Part shown: piece by piece, positions 19,401 through 27,364 of the stretch | Position numbering within the stretch: position 1 is the first letter of the stretch | Layout: each line of letters begins with the position of its first letter | Source: an uncultured Muribaculaceae bacterium | GTDB lineage: Bacteria; Bacteroidota; Bacteroidia; Bacteroidales; Muribaculaceae | Reading direction: 5' to 3' | DNA length: 64,000 nt | Assembly: GCA_944321685.1 (NCBI GenBank) | Contig: CALUMH010000005.1 | Location: 1-64,000 of the forward strand | Notes under the pieces: model-generated | Told to the model about the DNA's origin: nothing | What the model saw: only the letters and a program-made list of their open reading frames with translations | Database searches by the model: none | Made by a program: the position numbers and the translations under genes

Positions 19401-19881
19401 CGAGCGGAGTGTTTTCGGTGGCAACGGCTGCCACTTCGATGTCGCTGCGGTCGGTAATAAAATAATACCCGGCTGTGGCATACGGGTGCTGATATTGGAC
19501 ATATTCCATGCCTTGCACATTGGCAGCCCGCCACGACACAGGCCCCTGTGCATAAAACAAGATACCGCTTCCGGTTCTTAACACCGGTATTTGCGGCAAG
19601 TCGTCGATTTGGTTTTCATCGAGAGTTGTCGAAATCGGAGCGCCGCCATAACCGAATATCTTGACGGTGGCCGGATTTGCAAATCCCCATTCCGCCAACT
19701 TCGCATTAGATATGAAATGGATACCTGTCTCTGTTACCGATACTTTAACCCAATGCCCCGACGACAGCACACTGTGAGCGGCATAATGCGACGCATCGAG
19801 AGCAAAAGCGGCCAACGGTGCAACCGCAACCGACACAAGCAATATTATATAAATAACGACGTTCCGTAAAAACAAGTTCAT
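16450..19881 (-). CDS. porU: PorU, type IX secretion C-terminal signal peptidase (sortase)
   Basis: 1143 residues from ATG 19881 (an in-frame TTG two codons earlier is less likely). Signal peptide about 1-28. The gingipain-like C25 peptidase domain occupies about residues 395-760: His646 in FNYVGHGSPVGW and Cys680 in YTATCEFTRVD, close to the His657/Cys690 dyad of Porphyromonas PorU. The C-terminus has a FlgD-like/CTD beta domain (VTIYVYNLMGQLVWSATE, then TWDLTDLAGRRVPRGVYVYRA). PorU removes the CTD signal of T9SS cargo on the outer leaflet and attaches the cargo to A-LPS. Its partner PorZ is encoded at 7.96-10.35 kb. The only cargo-like sequences seen here are the CTD-like ends of PorU and PorZ themselves. 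Confidence 0.93.
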   Translation of the reverse strand: MNLFLRNVVIYIILLVSVAVAPLAAFALDASHYAAHSVLSSGHWVKVSVTETGIHFISNAKLAEWGFANPATVKIFGYGGAPISTTLDENQIDDLPQIPVLRTGSGILFYAQGPVSWRAANVQGMEYVQYQHPYATAGYYFITDRSDIEVAAVATENTPLGNGSTVSTFTDRVFHESELFSPGETGHYLLGEDFRYNSTQTFGFDLPGIVEGAEVSVLTAFASATSGSSKLTFRYNGNSLPSSSSDNISALSGEYAFVNDIRTLKKFTLGGSNLDYSVSFSGGGVVSTARLDYITVNYIRRLDMGGNSQLRFRTSADGRAETVYALSGSSQNVHIWDVSVPHRPVDVNYSIAGATARFSPSAGGAREYVAFDENGSYPSPLLVGSVAGQDLHAEATPDMIIITPGEFISAARRIAALHEQVDTMRVLVVDHSLIFNEFSSGTPDVMAYRKLAKMFYDRGTSTDGHRLGYLLLLGRPLYDNRNITSVAKSLDYPRLLIWESATGTNDNSSYCTDDILGCLSDGSNENNMYTRGMEIGVGRMPVKSVTEASDAASKLVDYVTGQDYGSWKNNVIVFADDGDNLAHTEQSETGISQMMANGGEDYVYNRIYTDAYPYISDGSGNNYPDAKRQMFKLLNDGALAFNYVGHGSPVGWTHERVLTWDDINNNLYYNHIPFFYTATCEFTRVDASSVSGGELMFLNTRGGAIALYTTTRQALISRNGPLTREYCRQLFSRDGNGQFMRIGDIYRLSKNAINDDNKLRFILIGDPAMRLGYPTYKAVVETINDIEPTEDNMPEFKARQTMTVRGSIYDDRGNKATSFAGSIFPTLYGAERSVETNDNQNDGRKFVYNERSDKLAMIKDSVSNGEFVFHINIPSEIQADNYRPSRLSLYAYSIDGREANGSNDNFYIYGYDDSAANDTIGPDIRYMYLNNDDFSNGSEVNESPLLIAEVYDSSGLNFSTAGIGHQMTLLLDDATTYNDVASYFIPEIAPEGVDGSGGYIYYPLEGISDGYHTLRLRVWDTEANSSERIISFNVVNGLAPKLYEVTAIPNPASVEANFYLRHNRPDATVTVTIYVYNLMGQLVWSATETGRSEMFESFPVTWDLTDLAGRRVPRGVYVYRAGISTNGVQETTESRKIAVTAAP

Positions 19882-19950
19882 AAGCAAAATGTCACTGACA
19901 TATCAATATATATAACGGCACCACACCCATAAATATTACCCGAGCACATA

Positions 19951-19992
19951 ACAAAAAGGGCTGCGCACTCCAAAAACGGAATTGCGCAACCC
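19951..19992 (-). terminator. Terminator of the hsp20 gene
   Basis: GGGCTGCGCA (19958-19967) pairs with TGCGCAACCC (19983-19992) with one G-T pair; on the minus strand the stem is followed by TTTTTG. Confidence 0.75.
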
Positions 19993-20019
19993 AACTTTAA
20001 CCTACGCCGGTATAAATTG

Positions 20020-20454
20020 TTACTTGATTTCAATCATACGGCTTGCTTTTGCTTTCTCTTCGGTAGCAACCTTTGGCAGTTCTATGGAAAGCACACCGTT
20101 GTTCATCGAAGCATTGATTTTATCGACATCTACATTGTCGGGCAAATCAAATGCCTGCTGGAACTTGGTGTAAGAAAATTCCCGACGCAAGTATTTCTTG
20201 CCGTCATTGTCCTTTTCTTCGCTTTCGTTCTTCTTTTCCATAGAAATTACGAGTTCATTGTTGTCGCCAAGGTGGATATCAAAGTCCTCTTTCGTCATGC
20301 CCGGAGCAGCCACCTCCACCCGATAATCCTTTTCATTTTCGATTACGTTGATTGCAGGAGCTGTGGCATTGGCTTTAACCATCCAATCGTTGTCAAAAAA
20401 ATCATTAAAGAAATTCGGCAACCAATTTTGATTATACCTTTGAATAGCTGACAT
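20020..20454 (-). CDS. Small heat-shock protein, Hsp20/alpha-crystallin family
   Basis: 144 residues. N-terminal arm QRYNQNWLPNFFNDFFDNDWM; alpha-crystallin domain about 34-125 (INVIENEKDYRVEVAAPGM, LRREFSYTKFQQAFDLPDNVD, INASMNNGVLSIELPK); and a C-terminal I-x-I-type tail (RMIEIK). It acts as an ATP-independent holdase in the cytoplasm, forming oligomers and keeping unfolding proteins refoldable. It is monocistronic, with a terminator after it and an unusually strong Shine-Dalgarno sequence before it. I see no CIRCE-like inverted repeat upstream. Confidence 0.93.
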   Translation of the reverse strand: MSAIQRYNQNWLPNFFNDFFDNDWMVKANATAPAINVIENEKDYRVEVAAPGMTKEDFDIHLGDNNELVISMEKKNESEEKDNDGKKYLRREFSYTKFQQAFDLPDNVDVDKINASMNNGVLSIELPKVATEEKAKASRMIEIK

Positions 20455-20461
20455 AATTTTT

Positions 20462-20467
20462 ACCTCC
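20462..20467 (-). promoter_or_regulatory. Strong Shine-Dalgarno sequence of hsp20
   Basis: GGAGGT on the minus strand, 7 bases before the ATG at 20454. Most genes in this window lack a recognisable SD sequence, so this site stands out and suggests high translation. Confidence 0.7.
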
Positions 20468-20656
20468 GATTTCTATTTTTAATCCCTGTTTATTTATTGA
20501 ACTTCTCATCGAAATTCACTTGTAATACACACAAACTGTGTGCCATGGCCAAGGCATTACCATTATGTCATTTTCCGTACGCCTGCATCTGCCAAATATT
20601 CCTGTCTTGCCATTACTGCTGCCATAATGTACCCGGTTATTCAATCAAATGCGACA

Positions 20657-20708
20657 GTTGTAAAGCCGCAAAATTTTGCGTCTTTATCAAGGCAAAATCG
20701 CATTTTGA
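20657..20708 (+). repeat. Palindromic intergenic repeat, copy 1
   Basis: 52 bp containing an almost perfect 26-bp palindrome (20661-20686, TAAAGCCGCAAAA / TTTTGCGTCTTTA) followed by a second small hairpin CAAAAT-cgc-ATTTTG. It matches the element at 45464-45515 at 49 of 52 positions. It lies in the 337-base gap between hsp20 and the TPR gene, where I see no gene. Confidence 0.75.
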
Positions 20709-20727
20709 CACACCTTCGCTACATATA

Positions 20728-20768
20728 TGAAAAGCGGTGCCTGCCACAAAGGACAAACACCGCTTTCT
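20728..20768 (-). terminator. Terminator of the TPR gene
   Basis: AAAGCGGTG (20731-20739) pairs with CACCGCTTT (20758-20766); on the minus strand the stem ends in TTTTC. It lies 23 bases after the stop codon. Confidence 0.65.
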
Positions 20769-20791
20769 GTGATGTTATGCGTTATGCGAAA

Positions 20792-22537
20792 TTATTTCAG
20801 TGTTTCGATGTATTGGCGAAGGGCATCGTTGGTCGGGTCAACTTCAAGCCACTTCTGGTAGTAGAGCTTCATGTTCTCGTTATCTTTGTTCAGGTAGTAG
20901 TGAACTGCCTTGTAACGGAAGATTTCGATATACGTCGAAAGCTCATTGTCGGGATTTTCAGGATTTTTGTATTCAGGATCTGCGTCAAGAATCGAGAGAA
21001 TCTTGTCATAGGTAGGCATTGCCTCTCCGTAGCGGGCGTAATCGTGACCAGAGAAACGCATTTCGTGTACCATTTGGATGTTGGCGATTTGCGAAAGTAT
21101 GCGCAGGTCGTTGGGAACAATCGAGTCAACCTTTTGAGCATACATGAGAGCCTTCTGCATTACATTTTCACGCAATACCGAGTCGGTAGCCGTTGTATCG
21201 GCTATAGTGGAACCCCAGTAGAGATAACGACGCGAGAGCACGAAAAGGTCGTTGGTCTTGTAGTCGGCGTTGTCAACATACATTTGATAGAATTCGGCTG
21301 CGCTCTTGTAGTCTTTGGCATCGGCACAAGCTTCACTGGCATCCTTGAGCAAATCAACCTTTTCGGGATTGGCTTCGTATGCTTTCTTGTACATTTCCAC
21401 ACTGCCGGGAATGTCGCCAAGAGCAGCCAATACTATTGCATAGTCGCTATAGTCTTTCGGCTCGAATTTTGCACTTGCAGGAGCGTTCATTGCAAGGAAT
21501 TCCTTGGCAAGAACATCGGCACGGTTCCACAATTGAGCTTCTGCGATAGAGTCGCCTTTGGCTTCCTGAGCCATTGCAACCAAGTTGTAAAGTTGCAGAC
21601 GCTTCATGTAGAATATGTCGGCATCGCCTGCTGCGTGTTCACCTATAATCTTGTTTGCAAGATCAAAAGATTCTTGGTAACGCTTGCCGTAGAAAAGCAG
21701 ACCGGCATAGCGGTTCTCGTCTTGCTTGAAGTGGTTGGGGTTCTGCATATACACGCCATACTTTTCAGCAGCCTTGGTCCATTGGTCGTCTTTATAGTAT
21801 TTTTCGGCGAGTTCGCGTTGGGCAAGAGCCGAATTGGGCTTTGCGGCAACAAGGTTTTCAAGAGTTTGGATGGCAGTTGCAGGGTCAACATAGAAATATG
21901 TGTTGGCATATTTTACATAAGCCTCGATATTGTCTTTACCCGAGCGCATAACCATTTCATACCAGCCGGCAGCCGAACCCCATTGTTCCTTGTCGGCAAG
22001 AATATCGCCCTCGAATACATACAAGTCGGCACTTTGCTTGTCGCGCTTCTTGGCATCCTTCTTGGCATCTTCGATTTGCTTTGCATATTTAACGGGGTCA
22101 ACATTGTAATATGCACGGGCAATGGCCACCATCACGGCATCGTCCTTCTTGCCACACAGGTCCTTACCTTCGTCGAAGAGTTTCTTGGCTGCTTTTTCGG
22201 CGTTTTTAACCACTTCTTTGTCGGTCGATAATTTGCCGCGACGCAATTCAAGTTCACCCATGCCCACATAGTTGTAACCATATTTCGGATCAGCGGCGAT
22301 ACCTGCATCAAAGTATTTCTCGGCTTCTTCAAAATTCTCGGTGTAAAGCTCGATGCAGCCGAGGTAGAAATAGGCTTCAGCCTTGTTGGTTGATTGGTCG
22401 TCGAGGTTGCGCAAAAGCAATTCCTTGGCATTGTCGTATTGACCTACCTTGTAGTATTCAATACCGTCTTTGTACCCTTGGGCAAAGCATGAAAGCGATG
22501 CGCAGAGGATCAATGATAACAATAATTTAAATTTCAT
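20792..22537 (-). CDS. Exported tetratricopeptide-repeat protein of the TonB/ExbBD locus
   Basis: 581 residues. Signal peptide 1-19 (MKFKLLLSLILCASLSCFA). Many TPR units follow: EAYFYLGCIELYTENFEEAEKYFDAGIAADP, DLYVFEGDILADKEQWGSAAGWYE, AQRELAEKYYKDDQWTKAAEKYG and SVEMYKKAYEANPEKVDLL are the clearest; together they cover most of the protein. TPR proteins are docking surfaces in the periplasm. It is the last gene after the PstS-like gene (34-base gap), in an arrangement ExbB-ExbD-ExbD-TonB-X-PstS-TPR that I know to recur in Bacteroidales. A link to TonB-dependent uptake or envelope energetics is inferred from this context only. Confidence 0.85.
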   Translation of the reverse strand: MKFKLLLSLILCASLSCFAQGYKDGIEYYKVGQYDNAKELLLRNLDDQSTNKAEAYFYLGCIELYTENFEEAEKYFDAGIAADPKYGYNYVGMGELELRRGKLSTDKEVVKNAEKAAKKLFDEGKDLCGKKDDAVMVAIARAYYNVDPVKYAKQIEDAKKDAKKRDKQSADLYVFEGDILADKEQWGSAAGWYEMVMRSGKDNIEAYVKYANTYFYVDPATAIQTLENLVAAKPNSALAQRELAEKYYKDDQWTKAAEKYGVYMQNPNHFKQDENRYAGLLFYGKRYQESFDLANKIIGEHAAGDADIFYMKRLQLYNLVAMAQEAKGDSIAEAQLWNRADVLAKEFLAMNAPASAKFEPKDYSDYAIVLAALGDIPGSVEMYKKAYEANPEKVDLLKDASEACADAKDYKSAAEFYQMYVDNADYKTNDLFVLSRRYLYWGSTIADTTATDSVLRENVMQKALMYAQKVDSIVPNDLRILSQIANIQMVHEMRFSGHDYARYGEAMPTYDKILSILDADPEYKNPENPDNELSTYIEIFRYKAVHYYLNKDNENMKLYYQKWLEVDPTNDALRQYIETLK

Positions 22538-22571
22538 TTTGATTTGTATTTACGAGTTAATTTTTAGTTGC

Positions 22572-23534
22572 TTAATTCAGAGCCACGACGCGCGGCTGCA
22601 CATAGGCAGGCATCACGCCGGTATTGAGAATGATTTTTTGCCCGATGAACCCCGAAAGGAACGAATAAAAGCCGTGCGGCAACGACCCGTTGGGTTCGGT
22701 GGTGGTAACATACACGCTACGGAACAGCGGATAACTGCCGTCGTAAATGTAGGCCTGATAAGGCTTGAAAGCCTCTATCTCGTCGTCGCGGCGTATTTTC
22801 ATAACCTTGATTTTGCTCGTGAAATCGATTGCGGCCGTATCATTCTTGTTAAGGTCGGCCATGCGTTGTTCCATCGTGGTAGTGGAGTTTTCAAGATCGG
22901 CTGTAATCCAACTAACTCCGATGAAGCCGATGGCATTACGGCGACGTTCAACTTCGGTAAACACCTGTTGCAGGCTATCGACCGAATACACACGTCCAAA
23001 TTTCTCTCCGCGCATTATAGAGTCACTGACATATTTAACTATGCTTGAACCCGGGTGGTCGAATATCACGCGTATGGTGTCGAGTTTCGAGGGGAATACG
23101 TCTTTCCACCGCGGCGTTTTGCCCGATATTATGTCGCGCAACTCCGAAATCGACAATTCGTCGATATCGTTGTCCTTGTTGACAATCACCGCAATGGCAT
23201 CTACTGCTATGCGTTGTGTGCGTGCAGGGAACCGGTTCTTACTTTGCAGATAGTCGCGTTGCTCTTGCGTCAGCTCTTGCGCAGTGACTATGAGCGGCGT
23301 CCGTCCATCGAGCATAGAGTCGATAGCCGAGTGGGCATCGATATAATAAGGAATGATGCTTGCGTTGGGATACGTGTATTCAAACACATCGATTTCCTGC
23401 TGTATTATGTTTTCAAACGTTTGGTCGCACATAAGCGTGGTAAATCCCGACGTTGAAGAATCGGTAGGCTGGTGGCATGAAGTCGCCGCCAAGGTTACCG
23501 AAAGCATTGCAGTGGCAAGATATTTATTAATCAT
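22572..23534 (-). CDS. PstS-like substrate-binding lipoprotein
   Basis: 320 residues. A lipoprotein-type signal with Cys20 (LAATSC). The body resembles PBP-like-2/PstS phosphate-binding proteins: CDQTFENIIQQEIDVFEYTYP, RIAVDAIAVIVNKDN, SISELRDIISGKTPRWKDV, IRVIFDHPGSSIVKYVSDSI, IGFIGVSWI and PLFRSVYVTTTEPNG. The GTGG-type phosphate-binding loop of true PstS is not evident, and no pstCAB or phoU is nearby, so phosphate as ligand is doubtful. It is encoded between a small membrane protein and the TPR protein. In this setting it may act as a sensor or adaptor for the TonB system rather than in ABC import. Confidence 0.8.
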   Translation of the reverse strand: MINKYLATAMLSVTLAATSCHQPTDSSTSGFTTLMCDQTFENIIQQEIDVFEYTYPNASIIPYYIDAHSAIDSMLDGRTPLIVTAQELTQEQRDYLQSKNRFPARTQRIAVDAIAVIVNKDNDIDELSISELRDIISGKTPRWKDVFPSKLDTIRVIFDHPGSSIVKYVSDSIMRGEKFGRVYSVDSLQQVFTEVERRRNAIGFIGVSWITADLENSTTTMEQRMADLNKNDTAAIDFTSKIKVMKIRRDDEIEAFKPYQAYIYDGSYPLFRSVYVTTTEPNGSLPHGFYSFLSGFIGQKIILNTGVMPAYVQPRVVALN

Positions 23535-23555
23535 CGCTTTGTTCCTGTAAGTGTT

Positions 23556-23810
23556 TTATTGAACTCCCCTGATTTGGCGATAGGCACGCCAGAAACCATA
23601 TAATACAAACAGAGACCCGAGGCTGTAACGCGCCCATGTGAAGTCGTCGCCCCAGCCGAAGAAATTGACAAACATCAGGTATCCCATGCCGATGTATATT
23701 ATAATCATGAATATGCCAAAAGCATATTTAACCCATTGGTTCATGCCGGTGGCACTCCCGGCTTGCGATGTCTGTTCTCTTGTGGGTTCGTTTTTTCCTG
23801 TTTCGGTCAT
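23556..23810 (-). CDS. Small membrane protein of the TonB/PstS locus
   Basis: 84 residues. A polar N-terminus of about 22 residues, then two hydrophobic stretches: about 27-50 (VKYAFGIFMIIIYIGMGYLMFVNFF) and about 60-76 (ARYSLGSLFVLYGFWRAY). It ends YRQIRGVQ. No catalytic motif is visible. It starts the second half of the locus, after the tonB terminator, and is followed by the PstS-like gene after 21 bases. I know similar small genes at this place in other Bacteroidales loci but no assigned function. Confidence 0.75.
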   Translation of the reverse strand: MTETGKNEPTREQTSQAGSATGMNQWVKYAFGIFMIIIYIGMGYLMFVNFFGWGDDFTWARYSLGSLFVLYGFWRAYRQIRGVQ

Positions 23811-24054
23811 CTTTTTAAGTTATAATTAAGGTTTGCACGAGAACGACCGCATTATCCATGCGGCAAGTGTCACACTCTTGCAGCGTAAAGTTACATAAAA
23901 AAAGTGTTGGTTTAACCATTTCCAGGCCGATATTAGAAATTCTTAACCATATGAGCCTGTTGTATGATAAATTTAGGTAAAAAACAGGTACCGCCGACCA
24001 ATTACAGTTACAGAGGAACAATAACTGGCCGCAAGCGGAATAAATAGCTCTCCT

Positions 24055-24095
24055 GAAAAAAGGAAAATGCCTCTCCCACAAAGGGGAAAGGCATT
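24055..24095 (-). terminator. Terminator after tonB
   Basis: AATGCCT (24066-24072) pairs with AGGCATT (24089-24095), extended inward with CCC/GGG; the minus strand continues TTTTCCTTTTTTC. It separates exbB-exbD-exbD-tonB from the small membrane protein-PstS-TPR part. The rest of 23811-24124 shows no gene. Confidence 0.75.
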
Positions 24096-24124
24096 CTATC
24101 CTGGATTGAAATATCTTCAAGAGA

Positions 24125-24982
24125 TTAGTTCACACCTTGAAGTTTGAAGGTAACGGGCAGAGTGTACCATACGTTCACAGCCTGGCCGTTCATACGACCC
24201 GGAATGAAGTCGGGCAGCGACTTAACCACGCGAACAGCTTCGTTATCGAGGTCGCGGTCAACGCCACGAACCACCTTAACTTCACCTACTTTACCGGTCT
24301 TGGTAACAACAAACTGAACGATAACACGTCCCTGGATGTTGTTTTCCATAGCCATAGGCGGATAGTTGATGTGAGAAGAAAGATACTTCATGAGCTCGGC
24401 ATCACCACCGGGGAATGCAGGCATCTGCTCAACGGCGGTAAACACTTGTTCGGGTTCCGGAGTCTTTTCTTCAACGATAACTTCGTCTTTATGCTCACGT
24501 ACTACGTTACGGTCATCGGTACCTTGGTCGAAGTTGGTTTGTCCGAATGCCGTTTCGGTTGCTTGCAACTCATCGGCACTCTTGATTTCATCTTCAGCCT
24601 TTACCTCCTCATCTTCGGCGATAAGGATTTCGGTAACCTTCACGGTGTTCAAGATTTCTTCGGGAAGGGCTTCGGGTTCAGGTTCTTCATAGCGTTCCTG
24701 AACTTCTTCTTCCTCTTCCTCTTCAACTTCTTCGGTAGCAATGTTCACCATCACCTGTTCGATTTCATCCTTTGGCTTGGATTCCTCTATAGCTTGTTGG
24801 ATTCCTTTAACCACGTATGCCAAAACGACCACGAGGATGATGAATATCACAACCACAATCATAGCCTTGTTGTGGCGTGCAACCGAATTTTTACGAAGCG
24901 TGTATGCTCCGAAGTCTTTGTTACGATGGTCGAATATAAGGTCGCGCCATTCTTGCGATGAGAGATCTACGTCTTTTGCCAT
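24125..24982 (-). CDS. tonB: TonB energy transducer
   Basis: 285 residues. N-terminal cytoplasmic segment (SSQEWRDLIFDHRNKDFGAYTLRKN, typical of Bacteroidetes TonB), one membrane helix about 42-62 (IVVVIFIILVVVLAYVV), a periplasmic spacer very rich in Glu (VEEEEEEEVQERYEEPEPEALP) instead of the Pro-Lys spacer of E. coli, and a C-terminal TonB domain about 195-285 (FPGGDAELMKYLSSHINYPP, GRVIVQFVVTKTGKVG, LPDFIPGRMNGQAVNVWYTLPVTF). It carries proton-motive energy from ExbB/ExbD to TonB-dependent outer-membrane transporters. It follows the second exbD after 34 bases in one operon. Confidence 0.95.
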   Translation of the reverse strand: MAKDVDLSSQEWRDLIFDHRNKDFGAYTLRKNSVARHNKAMIVVVIFIILVVVLAYVVKGIQQAIEESKPKDEIEQVMVNIATEEVEEEEEEEVQERYEEPEPEALPEEILNTVKVTEILIAEDEEVKAEDEIKSADELQATETAFGQTNFDQGTDDRNVVREHKDEVIVEEKTPEPEQVFTAVEQMPAFPGGDAELMKYLSSHINYPPMAMENNIQGRVIVQFVVTKTGKVGEVKVVRGVDRDLDNEAVRVVKSLPDFIPGRMNGQAVNVWYTLPVTFKLQGVN

Positions 24983-25016
24983 AATTCTTAGTCTTTACAA
25001 GTTAATAAATCCATCA

Positions 25017-25757
25017 TCACTCTTCGGCGGGTTCTTGACCGTATGGAATACCCTTGACTGCCATCATCATCACCGAGTCGTTGTGGCTGATTCGGTCAAT
25101 CTGGTAGCGGCTGATGCTGTTGATTTGCATCTCGTCAAGAGCCGTAACTAAACTTTCGTATGATGCATTGGGAGTCGCCTTGATGATGACTACCGGACGT
25201 TTCAAAGTTGAGTCGTTACGAATCTCCTTTGCACGAGCCTGGTAAACACTGTCATTGGCGGCCTCGGTCGATGCCAGTTCCTTGTTTTTCCATTTCGCTT
25301 TAAGTTCGTTGATGCGATTCACAACTTCCTTGTTGCGGTCTTGGAAAATTTTGCGCATACCCTGGGCAGCACCGTTAGCTTCGTTGGGAAGGAATTCCTC
25401 GGTTTTCATCGGGTTGAGGGCAAGGTCGATTTGACCTTCCTCGGTTACCGGTGGCATACCTTCATAGTAGTAAAGGTAGTTCTTTGTTGGAACGCCTTCT
25501 GCGTTAACGTCGCTGTCAAGGATCACAGTGATAGCTTCTGATTGCTTTACCTTGTTCTGCTGTTCCTTCTCCACCTTTTCGTTGGTAGGCAGGCTGATTT
25601 GCAGTGTTTGGGACTTAATCATAGTAGTACACAGCATGAAGAAGGTAATCAAAAGCATGTTCATGTCCACCATCGGGGTAAAATCGACGTGGATTGACAT
25701 TTTCTTTTGGTGTGACTTGCCTTTTCCGCTGTCACCACCTGTTTCTATTTGTGCCAT
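25017..25757 (-). CDS. exbD: ExbD/TolR-type biopolymer transport protein (second copy)
   Basis: 246 residues, longer than E. coli ExbD (about 141). Cytoplasmic start, then one membrane helix about 29-48 whose beginning carries the essential Asp (VDFTPMVDMNMLLITFFMLCTT). Periplasmic domain: QTLQISLPTNEKVEKEQQNKVK, then an inserted charged region about 90-170, then VVIIKATPNASYESLVTALDEM, ending DSVMMMAVKGIPYGQEPAEE. The insert is typical of the Bacteroidetes forms. It forms the proton-driven motor with ExbB. It begins 3 bases after the stop of the first exbD, and tonB follows. Confidence 0.92.
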   Translation of the reverse strand: MAQIETGGDSGKGKSHQKKMSIHVDFTPMVDMNMLLITFFMLCTTMIKSQTLQISLPTNEKVEKEQQNKVKQSEAITVILDSDVNAEGVPTKNYLYYYEGMPPVTEEGQIDLALNPMKTEEFLPNEANGAAQGMRKIFQDRNKEVVNRINELKAKWKNKELASTEAANDSVYQARAKEIRNDSTLKRPVVIIKATPNASYESLVTALDEMQINSISRYQIDRISHNDSVMMMAVKGIPYGQEPAEE

Positions 25758-25760
25758 ATA

Positions 25761-26465
25761 CTATTCGTCCTCACTTTTTAAAGCAGTCATTAAACTAAAC
25801 TTATTCATCTTCATTGTTTGCAGATTGTCCATCACCACTTGAATCTTGTCGTAAGTGGTACTCTTATCGGCTTTGATGGCAATACCTTCACCGCGCTTGA
25901 TTGCGCCTTCGATATTGGGGTTTGAAGAGTTGTAGATAGCCCTCATCCAAATTTGGAATTCATTGGGTTTCGACAAATCTTGGTTCATGTCGATAGGAAT
26001 ACCGGCTTTTTCGGGATTCTTGGCCGGATCGATGTATGCATCCCTCTGTTCTTGAGAGAGGTCAAGCCATCCTTTAAGCTCTGCCAAGCTTACGCCAAAC
26101 ATATTGGTCTTGGCGAAAGTGTTGACTTCGGCTGTGGTGAGGCTGACATTTTTGTTATACACCCTGTTATATTCTGCGACTACATTCTTGATGAGCTCTG
26201 CCCTCATGTTCTCGCTTGAGAAGGTCGAGTCCTTGTCACCTGCAAGAGAGATAAACACGTTGCCCTTCGGAGCCACAAGCACCGTGACGAGGTTGGCCGT
26301 TGGTACTTTGATTTCCGAAACCGACGACGGTGTTATCACCGTAATAGGCTCTTTTTGCAAGAATGTAGATGTCAACATGAAGAAAGTAAGCAAAAGTACA
26401 GTAACGTCACTCATCGCGGTCATGTCGATGAGTGTACTCTTCCTTTTGATTTTAACTTTTCCCAT
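25761..26465 (-). CDS. exbD: ExbD/TolR-type biopolymer transport protein (first copy)
   Basis: 234 residues. Short basic start (MGKVKIKRKSTLIDMTAMSD), a membrane helix with the conserved Asp at its start (SDVTVLLLTFFMLTST), then a periplasmic domain (PITVITPSSVSEIKVPTANLVTVLV, then GIAIKADKSTTYDKIQVVMDNLQ). As in the second copy, an insert of about 80 residues lies between the halves. Two non-identical ExbD subunits encoded in a row are usual for this phylum and suggest a heteromeric motor. It lies between exbB (77-base gap) and the second exbD (3-base gap). Confidence 0.92.
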   Translation of the reverse strand: MGKVKIKRKSTLIDMTAMSDVTVLLLTFFMLTSTFLQKEPITVITPSSVSEIKVPTANLVTVLVAPKGNVFISLAGDKDSTFSSENMRAELIKNVVAEYNRVYNKNVSLTTAEVNTFAKTNMFGVSLAELKGWLDLSQEQRDAYIDPAKNPEKAGIPIDMNQDLSKPNEFQIWMRAIYNSSNPNIEGAIKRGEGIAIKADKSTTYDKIQVVMDNLQTMKMNKFSLMTALKSEDE

Positions 26466-26542
26466 ATTAATCTTGCGTTATTATTCTTATAATTTGTTCA
26501 GGTTGTGTTTTTTGTCGCTTGCCTTACACCACTAATAATAAA

Positions 26543-27364
26543 TTAGTGAGTAGCAGCAAATGTTTGAACGATAGAGAAACCTACTTCGTCGATAGCGTAA
26601 GTAAGGTTATCGATCTTGTTGGTGAAGAAGTTATAAGAAATAACGGCGCAAGCACCGGTTGCGATACCGAAGGCAGTGTTAACAAGTGCCTCAGAGATAC
26701 CGGTTGACAATTCAGTAGAGTCAGGAGCACCAGAAGCAGAAAGAGCCTGGAACGACTTGATCATACCCAACACAGTACCGAGAAGACCGAGAAGAGTACC
26801 AAGAGTTGTCAATGTAGCAACGATAGGAAGGTTTTGTTGCAACGACGGCATTTCGAGAGCGGTAGCCTCTTCGAGTTCCTTTTGGATCATAGTGATTTTT
26901 TGTTCCTTTTCAAGGACGGTGTTCTTGTCCATTTCGTCATACTTCAAGAGAGTAGCATAAACGATGGCACCAACCGAACCTTGTTGCTTGCGGCAAAGGT
27001 TTTGAGCCTCTTCGATGTTGTTGGCTGCAAGAGCTTTCTTTACATTAGCAACGAACTTGGGTATGCTACCTTTACCCTTGGCAGAAGAAAGGGCAATCCA
27101 ACGTTCAACCGACAGAACGATAACTGTCAAGAAGCAGCATTGGAGGATAGGCACCACGAATCCGCCCATGTAAACGGTACCAAGCAGGTTGATGGGGTGT
27201 CCGGCTTCGTTGAAGTTGTCGGGATTCCCAAGAAGGAACAGGAAGATGCAAAGAGCAACAATGAAACATGCAATGATTACCAAGAATGCATTTTTGATTC
27301 CACGAACATTGCTTACTACAGCCCCAGATTTCTTAGGAGTTTCGTTAGGCTTTTTTGTTTCCAT
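26543..27364 (-). CDS. exbB: ExbB/MotA/TolQ-type proton channel protein
   Basis: 273 residues. Membrane helices about 27-48 (AFLVIIACFIVALCIFLFLL), 65-88 (VYMGGFVVPILQCCFLTVIVLS), about 180-205 (LPIVATLTTLGTLLGLLGTVLGMIKSF) and 230-255 (SEALVNTAFGIATGACAVISYNFF). The last two carry the MotA/TolQ/ExbB signature (TLLGLLGTV and ALVNTAFGI). An N-terminal tail before the first helix is longer than in E. coli. It builds the pentameric proton channel with the ExbD subunits and energises TonB. First gene of the operon, with a long leader. Confidence 0.94.
   Translation of the reverse strand: METKKPNETPKKSGAVVSNVRGIKNAFLVIIACFIVALCIFLFLLGNPDNFNEAGHPINLLGTVYMGGFVVPILQCCFLTVIVLSVERWIALSSAKGKGSIPKFVANVKKALAANNIEEAQNLCRKQQGSVGAIVYATLLKYDEMDKNTVLEKEQKITMIQKELEEATALEMPSLQQNLPIVATLTTLGTLLGLLGTVLGMIKSFQALSASGAPDSTELSTGISEALVNTAFGIATGACAVISYNFFTNKIDNLTYAIDEVGFSIVQTFAATH

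Noticed and set aside
20540..22231. Plus-strand open frame of 563 codons opposite the TPR gene
   Set aside because: Antisense shadow of a well-supported exported TPR protein; its composition is rich in Cys, His and Val and matches no family.
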